64,000 nt of DNA from Zeugodacus cucurbitae (GCF_028554725.1 NC_071668.1:24406501-24470500), one strand, 5' to 3'; positions 1 through 11,359 are shown, numbered from the stretch's first letter. Numbers and translations are program-made. Notes: generated by a model not told the origin, from the letters alone.

Positions 1-630
1 CCAGCTCTTATTGGTCGTTCTTCAGATATGAAGTCTCCTACTTTGACAGTAAATTTTATATTTTTTAAATAAGACTCCAAGGTTTTATGCATTTCGAGTG
101 GTAAGCTTTTTTTAATCTTATATAAAAGCCTGTCATGCCACACTTTATCGAACGCCTGAGCCACATCTAGAAATATAGCAGAACAGTACTCTCTATACTC
201 GAACGCCCTTCTGATTTCGTTAGTAATTCTATTTACTTGTTCTACAGTGCCATGTTTTGCACGAAAACCGAATTGGTGCGTTGGTATTACATTATTTTCA
301 TGGAGGAAAGGAGACATCTTTGATAGTAACAAGGAGCCATCTTTGATAGTAACACTTTTTCAAATATTTTAGAAAGCCAGGGTAGAAGACTGATTGGTCT
401 GTATGAAGACGGCTGTGTCAAGTCTTTCCCTGGTTTGTCTATCATGATGATCTGCGACTTTTCCATGAAATTGGATAGTAACCGAAACTGAGAATAGCGT
501 TAAAGAGCAAGGAGAGCACTGTTAAAGCAATATTTGGTAACTCAATTAGCATTTTTGGAGTAATTTTATCGTGTCCTGCCGACTTTTTTGGATTCAGCTC
601 TTTTATGATTTTAATAATTCCAGAAGATGA
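1..630 (-). pseudogene. Jockey-like non-LTR retrotransposon reverse transcriptase fragment
   Basis: Read on the minus strand, several short frames carry reverse transcriptase motifs in the correct order. The first is an AGHDKI-like segment near 590. It is followed by a PSSYRPISLLP segment near 400-420, an HQFGFR block near 270 and a FLDVAQAFDKVWH block near 145-180, which holds the catalytic motif-A aspartate. The window begins before the YADD motif would be reached. This is the fingers/palm part of a jockey-clade polymerase, which would copy element RNA at its target site. The frame is broken several times, and a 23-bp-period duplication lies inside it, so the copy is dead. Assignment to reverse transcriptase is firm; the jockey clade is by motif style. 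Confidence 0.85.
315..353. repeat. Short tandem duplication inside the jockey fragment
   Basis: A 16-bp word, CATCTTTGATAGTAAC, occurs at 315-330 and again at 338-353, a period of 23 bp. It adds bases within the reverse transcriptase frame and is one of the lesions that break it. Confidence 0.85.
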
Positions 631-888
631 CGTTTGATATTACTAATAGTAATCTTTCCCGAAATTTCGGTAATATAATAACCTCAGGGAAACTGAATTT
701 CCAGAAGTAGTTGAGCACAGAAATATGTGTATAAATACTCGTATATATATATGCCTCATAGGTATTATACCATTTTCTAGAATGATTCTATTGCAGGCTC
801 CATAAATTAATAAACTATTAACTTTTACAAACTTCGTTGTTGTTTTCTTTTTGATGGTGGCCGTTTGATTTGAAAGAAGAAAATGTCC

Positions 889-1372
889 TTTTATATTCTC
901 GCAACTAAGTTGCTAAAGCGTATTATAGTTTTGTTCACATAACGGTTGTTTGTCAGTCATAAAACTAAAACTACCTAGACTTACATATATATCCAAAAGT
1001 GATCAGGGTGACGTGTAGAGTTGAAATTAGGATATCTATCTGTCCGTCCGTCTGTGCAAGGTGTAACTTGAGTAAATTTGATACACGTGTTCCTTGGCAC
1101 CATAAGAAGAAGCTGATTTTGTAGATGGGCGAAATCGGACCACTGCCACGCCCACAACTAAGCCATATACAAAGTTAGGAAAATAAAATTTGGTACAGAA
1201 GATCACACTATAGAGGGGCATATATGATGAAATTTTTGTGGGAAAGTGGGCGTGGCCCCGCTCCTACTAAGTTTTTTGTACATATCTCGTAAACTACTAC
1301 AACTATATCACCCAAACTGTAAAGTTATCGGCTGCTTTCTCATACAGTCTAAAAATAACGGAAATCGGGTAC
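889..1372 (+). mobile_element. mini-me/DINE-type repeat, 3'-truncated
   Basis: It starts with the TATATTCTCGCAAC end, then the TTGTTCACATAACGG word, a GATCAGGGTGA core, a short GTCCGTCCGT run and several CCACGCCCAC boxes. These are the features of the full-length copy at 2751-3964. It stops where the FREP-flanking sequence begins, near 1373. Such repeats are known in flies as non-autonomous Helentron-like elements with built-in TA and GTCY microsatellites. Confidence 0.8.
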
Positions 1373-1490
1373 ATATATCTACGGGTATGCCACTGAACTC
1401 ATGAAACTGAGTCAGTATATAATATTTAAATGCTTATCGTAACATTCCACAAATTCTTTTTTATAAAAAAATGCTTGTGAGTGCTATATG

Positions 1491-1500
1491 TATAAATAAG
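1491..1500 (+). promoter_or_regulatory. TATA box of the first FREP copy
   Basis: TATAAATAAG lies about 115 bp upstream of the ATG at 1607, and TTCAGCT, initiator-like, follows at about 1524-1530. The same word is kept in the inverted FREP copy (5064-5073, minus strand), so the promoter was part of the duplicated unit. No expression evidence is available. Confidence 0.55.
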
Positions 1501-1606
1501 AAGATATATTATATAAAGAAGTATTCAGCTTAATTCACTTTAATCCATACTTAAAGCTAGTTAGTTTCATTTCGACGTCCAAAGAGTTCGCGCAATTCGG
1601 GGGAAA

Positions 1607-2661
1607 ATGTCTCGCTTTGTTTTCTTTATTTTGGTGAATTATTTTTTAATTTTGCAAATTAAATTTGGATTTGGCCATAGTAATGATACGACTACAGTGT
1701 GCGATTGCAACTGTTTTGTGCAAATAGAAGCCGTTAATGATGATCTCGACGAAGTTTAGCGAAAATATAATCGACACAAAAACTTCGAATGTGGAACAGC
1801 AGTTAACTGCAAATCGGTAAAAATTACTAACTACTCCTGAAACTCTTAAAAGTGCTATAGTTTATTAGTTGCATATACATAGTTACGGTGTAGTACTCAT
1901 AGTTAATAACTGCTTATTTCAGAGCAATAAATCCATCGAGTTGTATGGAAGCAGCCGCTAACAGTTTGAAGAGTGGCGTCTATAAAATTAAGCTCGAAAT
2001 GATGAATATCATCGAATTGGAGGTATTTTGCGAAGATGTGGGAGACGGAGGCTGGACAGTTATTCAACGTCGTGAAAGTGGCTCCGTGAATTTTACTAGA
2101 AATTGGCATGACTATAAGAAGGGATTTGGTGATTTAACGGGAAACTATTGGATCGGTTTGGAAAAACTGCATGCGCTCACCAGCAGCGTGAACATGAGTT
2201 GTATATTCAACTGAAAAGGCGTAATGGCGAAAAATACTATGCAAAATATTCAGTGTTCCTTATAGATGCTGAATCAGAGAGCTACACATTAAAGAAATTG
2301 GGTAATTATAGCGGAAATGCTGGTGATTCCTTAACACAACATTTGGGAAAGAAGTTTTGAACATATGATCGTGATAATGAAAATGCGGAAAGCAATTGTG
2401 CAGCGGAATTTGAAGGCGCTTGGTGGTTTGACAGTTGTTATCACAGATAAAAACATTTTCCGTTTGATAAAAATACAGCGTTTGCGATCTATATTTTTTA
2501 TTTTCAGTCACCTAAATGGGGTCTACAATGGTGATCATTTCGGCGTGATTTGGATAAAAATAGGAAGAAATGAATCTTTAGTTTTTACGCAGATGATGAT
2601 TCGACCAACTTTAAACGGTTTTAGATGGCTGGCGTTGAGCAATTTAAATCCAAATGAATAA
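1607..2661 (+). pseudogene. Fibrinogen-related (FREP/ficolin-like) secreted lectin, copy 1, broken
   Basis: FREPs are secreted recognition proteins with a C-terminal fibrinogen domain. Exon 1 (1607-1816) encodes a signal-peptide-like start (MSRFVFFILVNYF) and a short spacer. Intron 1 is 1817-1922 (GT...AG). Exon 2 opens the fibrinogen domain with SCMEAAANSLKSGVYKIKL and continues through GGWTVIQRR, NYWIGLEKLHALT and the YDRDNE calcium-loop region. A short intron at about 2454-2506 precedes a last exon with HLNGVYNGDHFG and MMIRPT. Lesions: TAG at 1757-1759 and a nearby frameshift in exon 1, a 1-bp loss near 2185, TGA at about 2358-2360 and a donor that reads AT instead of GT. This is therefore a pseudogene of a once complete three-exon gene. 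It lies in inverted orientation to copy 2. Confidence 0.85.
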
Positions 2662-2750
2662 GAAAAAGTTATATTTTAAATCTTTATGCTAAAACTATCT
2701 GACTTCGATCAGACTTTAATGTTGTTATTTACAGAATCAAAGATATTTTT

Positions 2751-3964
2751 TATACTCTCGCAACAAATGTTGCTAAAGAGAGTATTATAGTTTTGTTCAC
2801 ATAACGGTTGTTTGTAACACCCAAAACTAAACGAGTTAGATATAGGGTTATATATACCAAAGTGATCAGGGTGAAGAGTGGAGTTCAAATCCGAATGTCT
2901 GTCTGTCCGTCCGTCCGTCCGTCCGTCTGTGCAAGCTGTAACTTGAGTAAAAATTAAGATATCTTGATGAAACTTGGCACACTTATTTCTTGGCACCATA
3001 GGAAGGTTGCTTTCGAAAATGAGCAAAAGCGGACCACTGCCACGCCCACAATATGGCGAAAACCGAAAACACATAAAGTGCCATAACTAAGCCATAAATA
3101 AAGCTATGGAAATAAAATTTGGTATGAAGGATCGCACTATGAAGGGGCATATTTGGATGTAATTTTTTTGGGGAAGTGGGCGTGGCCCCGCCCCCTACTA
3201 AGTTTTTTGTACATATATCGCAAACCAATAGAGCTATATAAACCAAACTTTCTGCAGTCGTTTTTTTTAGCCATTTCCTAAAACAGTCCATAAATGAAAG
3301 AAATCGGATAATAACCACGCCCACCTCTCATACAAAAGTTAGGTTGAAAATTACTAAAAGTGGGTTAACTCACTAACGAAAAATGCCAGAAACACTAAAA
3401 TTTACACAAGAAATGGCAGATGGAAGCTGCACTCAGTTTTTTTTACAAAATGGAAAATGGGCGTGGCGTCGCCCACTTATGGGTCAAAAACCATATCTCA
3501 GGAACTACTAGACCGATTTCAATGAAACTTGGTTTGTAATAGTTTCCTTACATCCCAATGGTATGTTGTGAAAATAGGCCAAATCGCTTTACATCCACGC
3601 CTACTTCCTATTTACCAGAACTTTGAAAACAATCTGAATCGTTTACTTTACAATATATAAAGTAAGTACTAGTGAAGATATCGGTGCAGAACTTTGCACA
3701 AATTCTATGTTAATAGTGTGACAGCCCCATTCTAAAAATCGCCGAAATCGGACCATAGGTTTTAAGGCCCCATATAGCGAACACGAGGACCTCGGTGCTT
3801 CTAACCTAATATTATGGTTTCCAACTTTCAATGGACTTTATACAATATATATGACGAATATGTGGGTCAAATTGTGTATTATATAATATAAATAAAGTTA
3901 AATAAATAAATTGCGAGAGTATAAAATGTTCGCTTTCACCCGAACTAAGCCCTTCCTTACTTGT
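2751..3964 (+). mobile_element. mini-me/DINE-type repeat, full length (reference copy)
   Basis: About 1.2 kb. The left end is TATACTCTCGCAAC, which can pair with the nearby GAGAGTAT. The TA-rich block is followed by the GATCAGGGTGA core and a (GTCC)n tract at about 2901-2930. There are then several GTGGGCGTGG/CCACGCCCAC boxes. The right end carries TTGCGAGAGTATA, so both ends hold the same 13-bp word in inverted order, and it finishes with a GTTCGGGT-type hairpin and CTTACTTGTT. It has no coding capacity. The mini-me name rests on the TA + core + GTCY architecture; the link to Helentrons is known for fly relatives and inferred here. Confidence 0.85.
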
Positions 3965-4059
3965 TTTCTAATAAATATATTACACTTTTAATGGCCAAAT
4001 AATGAAGGATTTATTTAGCACATTTAGAATACATCGAATTAGTTCAAATAAGCACTGTG

Positions 4060-4204
4060 TTGTTCGATAACTTATTGTCAGTGTGAAGATTTATAACGCA
4101 AAACTTATTGAAATCCTCGCTCGTAGCTTGTGGCGGATCACTATAGGTTTGTGTAACCTGACGTTGTCATGATGGAACACTTGCTACTTGTTGGCTGGTC
4201 CGAA
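4060..4204 (-). pseudogene. mariner-like transposase scrap
   Basis: The minus strand reads VFHHDNVRLHKP, which resembles the mariner transposase block around its second catalytic Asp (xLHDNAxxH). No other transposase motif is near. It abuts the truncated 3' end of FREP copy 2 and supplies the last residues of that frame. It may be the insertion that cut the FREP gene. The match is short, so the call is tentative. Confidence 0.45.
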
Positions 4205-4961
4205 TTAAGACTTTGGCTGTAGGGGAGCAGAACATAGGAATTGATTGAAATGATGTTTTAAGGAATCACCAACATTTCCGCTATTATTACCCAATTTCTT
4301 CAAAGTGTAGCTCTGTGATTCAGCCCCTATAAGGAACTCTGCATATTTTTCGCCATTACGCCTTTCCAGTTGAATAAACAACTCCTGTTCCCAGCTCCTG
4401 GTTAGCGCGTGTAGTTTTTCCAAACCGATCCAATAGTTTCCGCTTAAATCACCAAATCCCTGCTTATAGTCATTCCAATCTCTAGTAAAATTCACTAAGC
4501 CACTTTGACGCCGTTGAATAACTAACCATCTCCCAAAATCGACGTCTTCGTCACAAAATACCTCCAAGTCGATGATATTCATCTTTTCGAGTTTGATTTT
4601 ATAGACGCCACTCTTCAAGCCGTTAAAAGTTGCTTCCATACAACCCGATCGGTTTGTTGCCCTAAAATAAACAGTTAATAACTGTGAGTCTATACTACAT
4701 AACTATGTATAGGCGATTAATAAACTTTAACATATAGCAAATAGTTAACCGAATTTACCGAATTGCAGTTAACTGCTGTTCGATGTTATCCGTGCTCTTT
4801 TTCACATCTGCTAGAGCTGTCATGATTTTTTTAACGGCATCTAGTTGCACATCATAGTGGTAATCACACACTGTACTTGTATCATTACTCTGACCAAATC
4901 CAAATATAATTTGCAAAATTATAAAATAATTCACCAAAATAAAGAAAACAAAGCGAGATAT
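4205..4961 (-). pseudogene. Fibrinogen-related protein, copy 2, start codon lost and 3' end truncated
   Basis: Exon 1 (4961-4759) gives SRFVFFILVNYFIILQ, a clear signal peptide, then a spacer with a short helical segment (ALADVKKSTDNIEQQL). The codon in the position of the copy-1 ATG is ATA (4959-4961), so the normal start is gone. Intron: donor GT at 4758-4757, acceptor AG at 4665-4664. Exon 2 (4663-4205) opens the fibrinogen domain at SGCMEATFNGLKSGVYK and runs through RWLVIQRR, NYWIGLEKLHALT and SYTLKKLGNNSGN. The domain ends after about two thirds, at NQF, and continues into foreign, mariner-like sequence up to a stop at 4205. The calcium loop and the C-terminal Cys pair are missing. The coding frame is otherwise open, cleaner than copy 1. 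An alternative start could make a cytosolic fragment, but a functional secreted lectin is unlikely. Confidence 0.85.
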
Positions 4962-5063
4962 TTTTTGATCGAGGTATGCGAACTCTTTCGATGTTGAATT
5001 GAAAATAACAAATTTTAAGTATGGATTAAAGTGAAATAAGCTGTATACTTCTTTATATATCTT

Positions 5064-5073
5064 CTTATTTATA
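5064..5073 (-). promoter_or_regulatory. TATA box of FREP copy 2
   Basis: The minus strand reads TATAAATAAG at the same relative place as in copy 1. The flanking homology extends upstream to about 5185, where both copies share a TATCTACGGG word. Confidence 0.5.
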
Positions 5074-5351
5074 CTTGCACTCACAAGCAGTTTTTTATAA
5101 AAAAGAATTTGTGGAATGTTACGATAAGCATTTCAATATTATGTGCTGACTAAGATTCATGAGTTCTGTGACATCCCGTAGATATACGTATGTACATCGT
5201 CGAAAGCTTTTCTCAAAGAAGTGCATTCAATTAAATAAAAATATCTCACATTAAAAAGGGAATTTTTTTTCAAATATTTTCAATGTATTCAAAGACAGCG
5301 AACCCTGTATACACACTTGTACTTTGTGGTACCAGCAAGAATTCTTTAATA

Positions 5352-5410
5352 ACAAGTAAGGAAAGGCTAAGTTCAGGTGCAATCGAACATTTTATACGCG
5401 GAATCAGTCT
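5352..5410 (-). mobile_element. mini-me right-end fragment
   Basis: ACAAGTAAGGAAAGGCTAAG and the GAACATTTTATAC terminal hairpin region of the mini-me repeat are present, in reverse orientation. The rest of the element is absent. Confidence 0.65.
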
Positions 5411-5672
5411 ATTCATTATGAAATGACAAACCAAAATTAAAAAAAAAAACCAAACCAACTCATAAAAGAGAGCAACTCCGAAAAAGTATTGTCTTCAACG
5501 GCACGTTCAAAAAAATAGCCTTTATTAGATACATATGTATGTCCCTCATAGAATCTTGTGCCACGCATATTTGTTCAAAGAAATCTTTTGTTAAACTAAT
5601 GTATTTATGGTAAAATACCATTACATATATATATTTGATGTGATATTGGAGCAGCTCATACCATATTGATAA

Positions 5673-5993
5673 TCTATACGACTATTATAAAGGGAAAAGA
5701 TTTGTATGTATGTTTGTAATGCATAAACTCAAAAACTACTGTGCCGATTTCAAAAATTCTTTCACCATTGGAAAGCTACATTCACCTCAAGTAACAAGGG
5801 CTATATATTTGCTAGAATCTCAACTTTCTGGAAATGGTTCCCAGTTGAGGGTATCAAAAAAACTCCGTGATGTAGAATCTGAAAATCGCTTGCAAGTCAT
5901 TCTCTTCGCATCGCAATCACGTGCCAGAGAGTCGAGTAAAGAGCGCTCGCAGCTGTTTGTTTAAACCCGTGCGAAGCCGGAGCGGTCTGCTAG
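5673..5993 (+). mobile_element. Short non-autonomous Helitron
   Basis: The element begins TCTATACGACTATTATAAAG and ends with a GC-rich segment (CCCGTGCGAAGCCGGAGCGG) followed by CTAG. The host base before is A and after is T, the A|T target expected for rolling-circle Helitrons (5' TC, 3' hairpin plus CTRR). No Rep/helicase is encoded. An open frame of 84 codons inside is probably fortuitous. The length is 321 bp. The interior words (AAACTCAAAAACTACTG, TTCTTTCACCATT) are ones I associate with a widespread insect Helitron family. Confidence 0.75.
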
Positions 5994-6142
5994 TATACTA
6001 TATAGTGAGAACAATTGTATCTAATAAATGTGAAAACAATTTTTTACATATTACTTCATAAATAAGTACATAAGTTTCATAAGAACATGTTCATGTTTCA
6101 TTATTGTTTGTAACGAATTTTGCGTTCAATAACTCCCAATAT

Positions 6143-6479
6143 TGTAACGAAAATTGCACCAGAACAAACTAGAATTGACAGTCGAAATCGATAACTTTCC
6201 AGATTTACCCAGACAACGATATTCGTAGAATGTTCGAGTGACGATGTATTGCCAACAATCGACTATATAAGGGCTGTCGGACTGGCATCAACACACAGTT
6301 CTAATAAGAGAGTTGCCGAGTAAGGACAATTCTAAAGAGAGAGTTGTAAGGTAAGTTATAAGGATTTAGAAATAAAGATTAGTGTATAGCCATTAAAGTG
6401 TGACTTTTATTTGACAATCCACTGATCGAACTCAGGGTAGAGTTTCAGCGTAAACGACAGATTTTGGAAATCCGTTACA
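6143..6479 (+). mobile_element. Solo LTR of a retrotransposon
   Basis: 337 bp starting TGTAACGA and ending CCGTTACA, giving imperfect 5'-TG...CA-3' terminal inverted repeats. The flanks carry a 4-bp direct duplication, ATAT (6139-6142 and 6480-6483). Inside are a TATA box (TATATAAGG, about 6264) and an AATAAA (6371). No internal retroviral-type coding sequence adjoins, so it probably arose by LTR-LTR recombination. An ATAT target duplication fits several Ty3/gypsy groups of flies, but the family is not identified. Confidence 0.7.
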
Positions 6480-9163
6480 ATATCTTTAACAATATATTGG
6501 ATGATATTAAAGTGGAATAGAAACATTTAGACGGATAGCTGTCAACTCTCAACCCACTTGTCAAATAAACACCCGTGTTTGACATTTATGCCCAGTATAC
6601 TTTGAAAAAGATACGAGATCACGCAACTGCGTTCGTTCTGCAAAAAACTCTGTTAAATTAACATTAGGACTGAGGAATATTTCTGTCTTAACCGATACGT
6701 GAATAAGCGAATTGCCATATATGGAGAGTAAAGTATTCTGGAAAGTGAGCTTTTGGTGACAAAACCATAATGAGAAATAGGTATGACCAACTATGAACAC
6801 GTATTTCACACCGTTATAATGCTTGTTTGGTGCCACGACAAATTAATTATTAATGATAAAGATAGCCAAGAATTAATTATAAAACAATCTTCAGCAACTT
6901 ATTGACACGACCAGTCTAGCTATACTGAAGAAAGCTACGCAAAATTGTAACTATCAGAATTCTGTTTATACAATATTGTGACAAAATTTGCCTTTTTTGT
7001 GTGTAATAGAAGTGTATATCTCTTAAGGGAGGCATCTTTTATTACGCTAGTTTTGCATATATTGGTATTTGAAGTAACAGTTATAGTGTTTAAGGAAAAC
7101 AGACGAGTTTAACAACATAATTAGTCATACCTTTACGAGCTTTAGCTCTGAGTGCTTACTGTAAAAATAAAATAGAGAGAGTACCCAAATTTGAATGAAA
7201 GCTCTGTGTAACTTCACTTAAGCGTACTATGAATTATAGATCAAAAGTTAGAGCGAACCCAAATAAATACGATCCCTTAAAGCTGCCATAGGCATCAAGC
7301 ATTCTTTTTGGGCAGCAACACCTGCGTAAGTTATTTTATTGCGAAATTTGAAAATTTATACCAATACAAATGTGCAATTGTACATATTTGCTGGCGAAAA
7401 CAATCATTGAAACGTGTTTCGAAAACGTTTGTTCCAAATTTAATGGGGCGTAACACATTGCATTGCCATTTTACTGTCACTTGACGCTTATAACAATAAA
7501 TAACAATTTTATAAATCAACAACGAGCAAAGCGAAAAACGAAAATATGGAAGTTGGTGAATGTGAGAAAATGTGCAATAAAAATTCGTGTGTAAAAATGT
7601 ATGTACGCATGCGAATTCGAATGAAGAAGTAAGCAAAGAAAGCAAAGAAAGAAAACAAAATGCTAGCTTTATTCATGGCCTAAACTTTGCTGCTTGCAAC
7701 CGACACGTTATGGCTTGTGCGGAGGGGGTGTGTGAAGGTAAGTACTTGTTCAAGTGTCTTTCGGAAGTTCAGGGACAAAATGTAACTTTCTTATTTTGAT
7801 TGAAAGATAAATCGAATTTATGAATTTATTATGAAAATATAACAGCAGCAATTTCGCACAAAATTATTTATTCATGGTGTGTGCACGCAACTGTTGACGC
7901 TGCCGCTGCCTCCCCTCCCCCTCCGCCACCTGCGTCCCGTAACAATTCACTGTCTGTGTGCCTTCGTAATTGAAGTACATACCTTGCTATTGTTGTTGTT
8001 GCTGTTGTTTCTTGTTTGGCTGTTTGTTCATTGTTGTTGACTGGCTCTTATAGCTGTTGTTGCCGTTGTTGATGTTGTTACATATTTGACAAGCACTCGA
8101 CTGAAGGGTCGAGCTTTTTTCAACGAAATTGTTTCCCTCCATTCAGTAGATTGCTTTGAAGAGTGGTGTGCGCGCAACCTTAAGTTGCTTACTTTCTGCC
8201 GAAAGCATGAGATTATGTCTTTAGGAAAATATGTTGTTTATTATAGCTATGCTACCATGTTTTGGCTGTAAGCAGTATGTTGTAGTTAAATTAAGTCAAG
8301 GCTTGACTCTGCTTGTCGACAAGACAAGTGTTGGTGGCCTATATAACACTAGAATTCAAAATATATAAATTATTTACCGATAATTTCTTTACCTGAGACT
8401 TAGATGCTGTTCGAGATTCCTCGCACTGATGTTTGGCAAGTGTCTTCCATTCAAATTCGTAACTCAAAACATTTCAAAGACGAACTCCCGCTGTCAGACG
8501 TCTTTGTAGGTGATGCATCAAAATTCCGTCTACTTTAGCCGAGTCCGAAGACTGCATGCGAACTTATAAGCGTCATATATGGCAATGACAATATTGATAT
8601 TGAGCTGAGAATTCCTTGCCTTCATGTATTACTTTAGATTTAATTTTGTTTCTTAGAAGTAAACCCTCATTGACATGAACAATAACAATAATCTAAGGTT
8701 TCTTAAATTCCGGTCGTCACTCTGGACCGCAATGTTAGATCAAAATTTTATATAAGCTTTAATTAACCATCAATTTCTTATTGGTAAGAATGTAGTTAAG
8801 AACTCAGTTTGGAAAGCATTTAATATATCATTATGAAACAGTAAAAACAATATGTTATTGACTAAATTTTTATGCCCTTCTTTTTAATCAATTTGTCGAG
8901 TTCTTCATTTTTATTTTTTATTTCCGAAGAGAAGAGTTCAGCAAATCAGTTATCATTAAAATCCGTCTAGTTGTTCTTGATTCATATATGGTGTAACTTC
9001 GGAAATCACAATGACATGCCTTGGATCTTTCTCGTTACATCTTACCGGTTAAAGCCTTTGAAAGAACTAATTGTGGATCAAACATGAAAACATAGGTTGA
9101 TTGTAGAATATTAGTTAATACAGATTGCTAAAGTTTGAGGTCATTAATATTCCAGAGATATTC

Positions 9164-9182
9164 AGAGAGAGAGAGAGAGGGA
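9164..9182. repeat. GA microsatellite
   Basis: A short uninterrupted AG/GA run followed by further purine-rich sequence. Confidence 0.85.
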
Positions 9183-10487
9183 GAATGAGAACGCGAGCGA
9201 AAAAGAGATAAAATATGCACTTCTGAACGATATTATATTTAATAACCAGAGAAAATGTCGACGTCTAGTTGCATCTAAGTATAGAGTACGCATCAGCATG
9301 TATTTTACTTGTAGCTATAAGTATATTCTTACTGTTGTATTACAAAAATATGTATTTCATTTCTCAACTCGTAACAGTTTCTACAATTTGGACAGTCAGC
9401 TGCCAACTGACAGAAATTAATTATAAGGATGACTCACGAAAGCTATTAATTATAATTATTTGCTTTTCAAATGAGCCAAAGCTGTCGTCTCGCTATGGAA
9501 CGTGTGTCTGTGTATTTGCATGTGCTTTGTGGCATAACTGATTGTCCTTCGCATTGAGTGGACCAGCTGTTGCAACAAAATCTCATTCTAGTACAATTGC
9601 AAATTGCAGCAACATGCAATCCACACACACTCGAAATATTCAGGCGCATCAGTGCACTGCAGTGGCATGCGTACTGGTTCTGGTACTGGTACAATTTCAA
9701 CTAGCATTGGTAACAGTTAGTGGACGTTTAAACATATACCATATTAAATTATGAATTGGAGAATTAGTATTCGCAAGGTTTCGTACGCAGCGTCTGTTTC
9801 TTTTTCTCCAATACTCTAAAAGTGATTTGCTGAGATAAGAAATATCTTTAGTCTCTCTTATTGACTAAGTGCCGAGAGAAGATTTCGTTCTGCTAGTTCG
9901 AGTCACGATGTGATAGATCTAGATATTGAATAATAAAGATTTTTTCAAAGCGCGTGACAAAAGGGCATCACACTCTCCAACTCGTCCGTTACTTGAACTC
10001 AAAAAAACTTAGCCCCGAACTAGTTTTGTGCTCCCCTAAAATACCACTTCGGGCTAGTCAACTTCACCAGAGGGAACAAATACTAATGTACTAATACTAC
10101 GAGCATCTTGCTGGCCACTTGGCTGTCGGGCTATTTGACAAGATGCCTGACAGATTCTTCAACTGAGTTGATTTTCAGTGGCTGCTGTGCCATTTATTGT
10201 GTGGCGGCGCACTCATGCACTCGTGTCAAGGAGCAAATGTTGACAACTTAAATAGAGCAGCAACCGAATGACAACACAACTAAAGCAGTAAGCAGTATAA
10301 GAACAAGAAGAAGATGTTGTAGAGAACTGGAAAATGTCAAAATGGCTAAAGCAATGACTGCAATGGCAACTAAAATACAAATACAACAACAATTACAAAT
10401 ACAAATACAAATGCGAATGCGATCAAATACAAACACTAATGCAACGCACTTACGAGTTTATTATATTTATATACAGACACACATACA

Positions 10488-10489
<2 letters not shown>

Positions 10490-10524
<35 letters not shown>
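10490..10524. repeat. TA microsatellite
   Basis: About 17 uninterrupted TA units followed by GCGAGTGCGTGTG. It is not inside a recognisable mini-me element. Confidence 0.95.
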
Positions 10525-10527
<3 letters not shown>

Positions 10528-11359
10528 AGTGCGTGTGCTGTTTGCATTAGTGTTGTATTTGCAGCTTGTTGCAAGCATGTTGCTGCATTCACTAGCAATT
10601 TTGCACTTTCTGTTTGCCTTGTGGTTGCTTTTAGCATTTACGGGCAACAACAACAGCTGCATCACTCTCCACAACGGCAAGTCAGACAATTTGTTGTTGC
10701 TCTTTTTTTTTTTGTACTCTCATTTATGTGTGCGTCAATTTGCAGTTTTTGTTGTTTGCACATTTGCTTGTTTGAGTTTACCGAGGCGCACCAAATAACA
10801 AAGGACTTTCGGTATAGTACTCCTTGAAAGACTCTTGCAGCGCCGTAGCTGGCTGAGTGGCTGTCTGCTGCTACGTTTGTTGTCGGTGTGCAGGCTGCCT
10901 GCCAGTCATCAGCGTCTTGAGTGAAAATCATTGCCTTCATGCTAGCGCATTCATCAGCATTTTAAATAAATTCAGTAGCTAACTTGTTTGTTTGTTGTCA
11001 TTTCGGGGCATACGTAAGAGTATGAAAACACAAACATGCATTGTGGCTGAATAAATTGTGTGCAATTGCATATACTACTCAAGAATTAAGTTTAATTGAA
11101 TTAAAAGTTGAGATATACAACACTTCTCGTGGCCATGCAGGCAAAGGAGGAAATGTTTTGCTCCACTCTCATATGTTAAACTTCACTCTGCCAAATAACT
11201 AATTTGAATGCCTAAATTAAGTCCTATTTTGTAGACTTATGACATATGAAATATATATATTAAGTTACAGTTAAATAATACTAACAGCAAAAAATCTATA
11301 AATTTTTCTTCAACTTCAAATAAGGTTTAAAGAATTTGCCAGACTATTGTGCAATATTG

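Larger units (their letters stand above)
6484..11355. other. Gene-poor stretch, no supported gene
   Basis: The open frames here are short, lack recognisable domains and often consist of simple-sequence codons. Visible structure includes GTT/GTTG runs at about 7985-8075, a C/T-rich tract near 7905-7935, a GA run at about 9164-9182, CAA/ACAAAT-rich sequence at 10370-10440 and a TA run at 10490-10524. The texture resembles intronic or regulatory DNA of large fly genes (inference). Confidence 0.6.

Noticed and set aside
2983..3324. 113-codon minus-strand frame, also present at 12641-12982
   Set aside because: It recurs because the mini-me repeat recurs. The product has no known domain, other copies are broken, and the repeat family is non-coding.
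5710..5964. 84-codon frame inside the short Helitron
   Set aside because: The element is non-autonomous and the frame has no Rep or helicase motif; likely fortuitous.
6561..6836. 91-codon minus-strand frame
   Set aside because: No recognised domain, no good start context, and composition like the surrounding AT-rich DNA.
9830..10010. LTR-like stretch with AATAAAG and CGTGACA words
   Set aside because: No matched ends, target duplication or primer-binding site could be found.
10342..10827. 161-codon plus-strand frame
   Set aside because: It is built from ACAAAT-type simple sequence and a TA microsatellite; no domain and unnatural composition.
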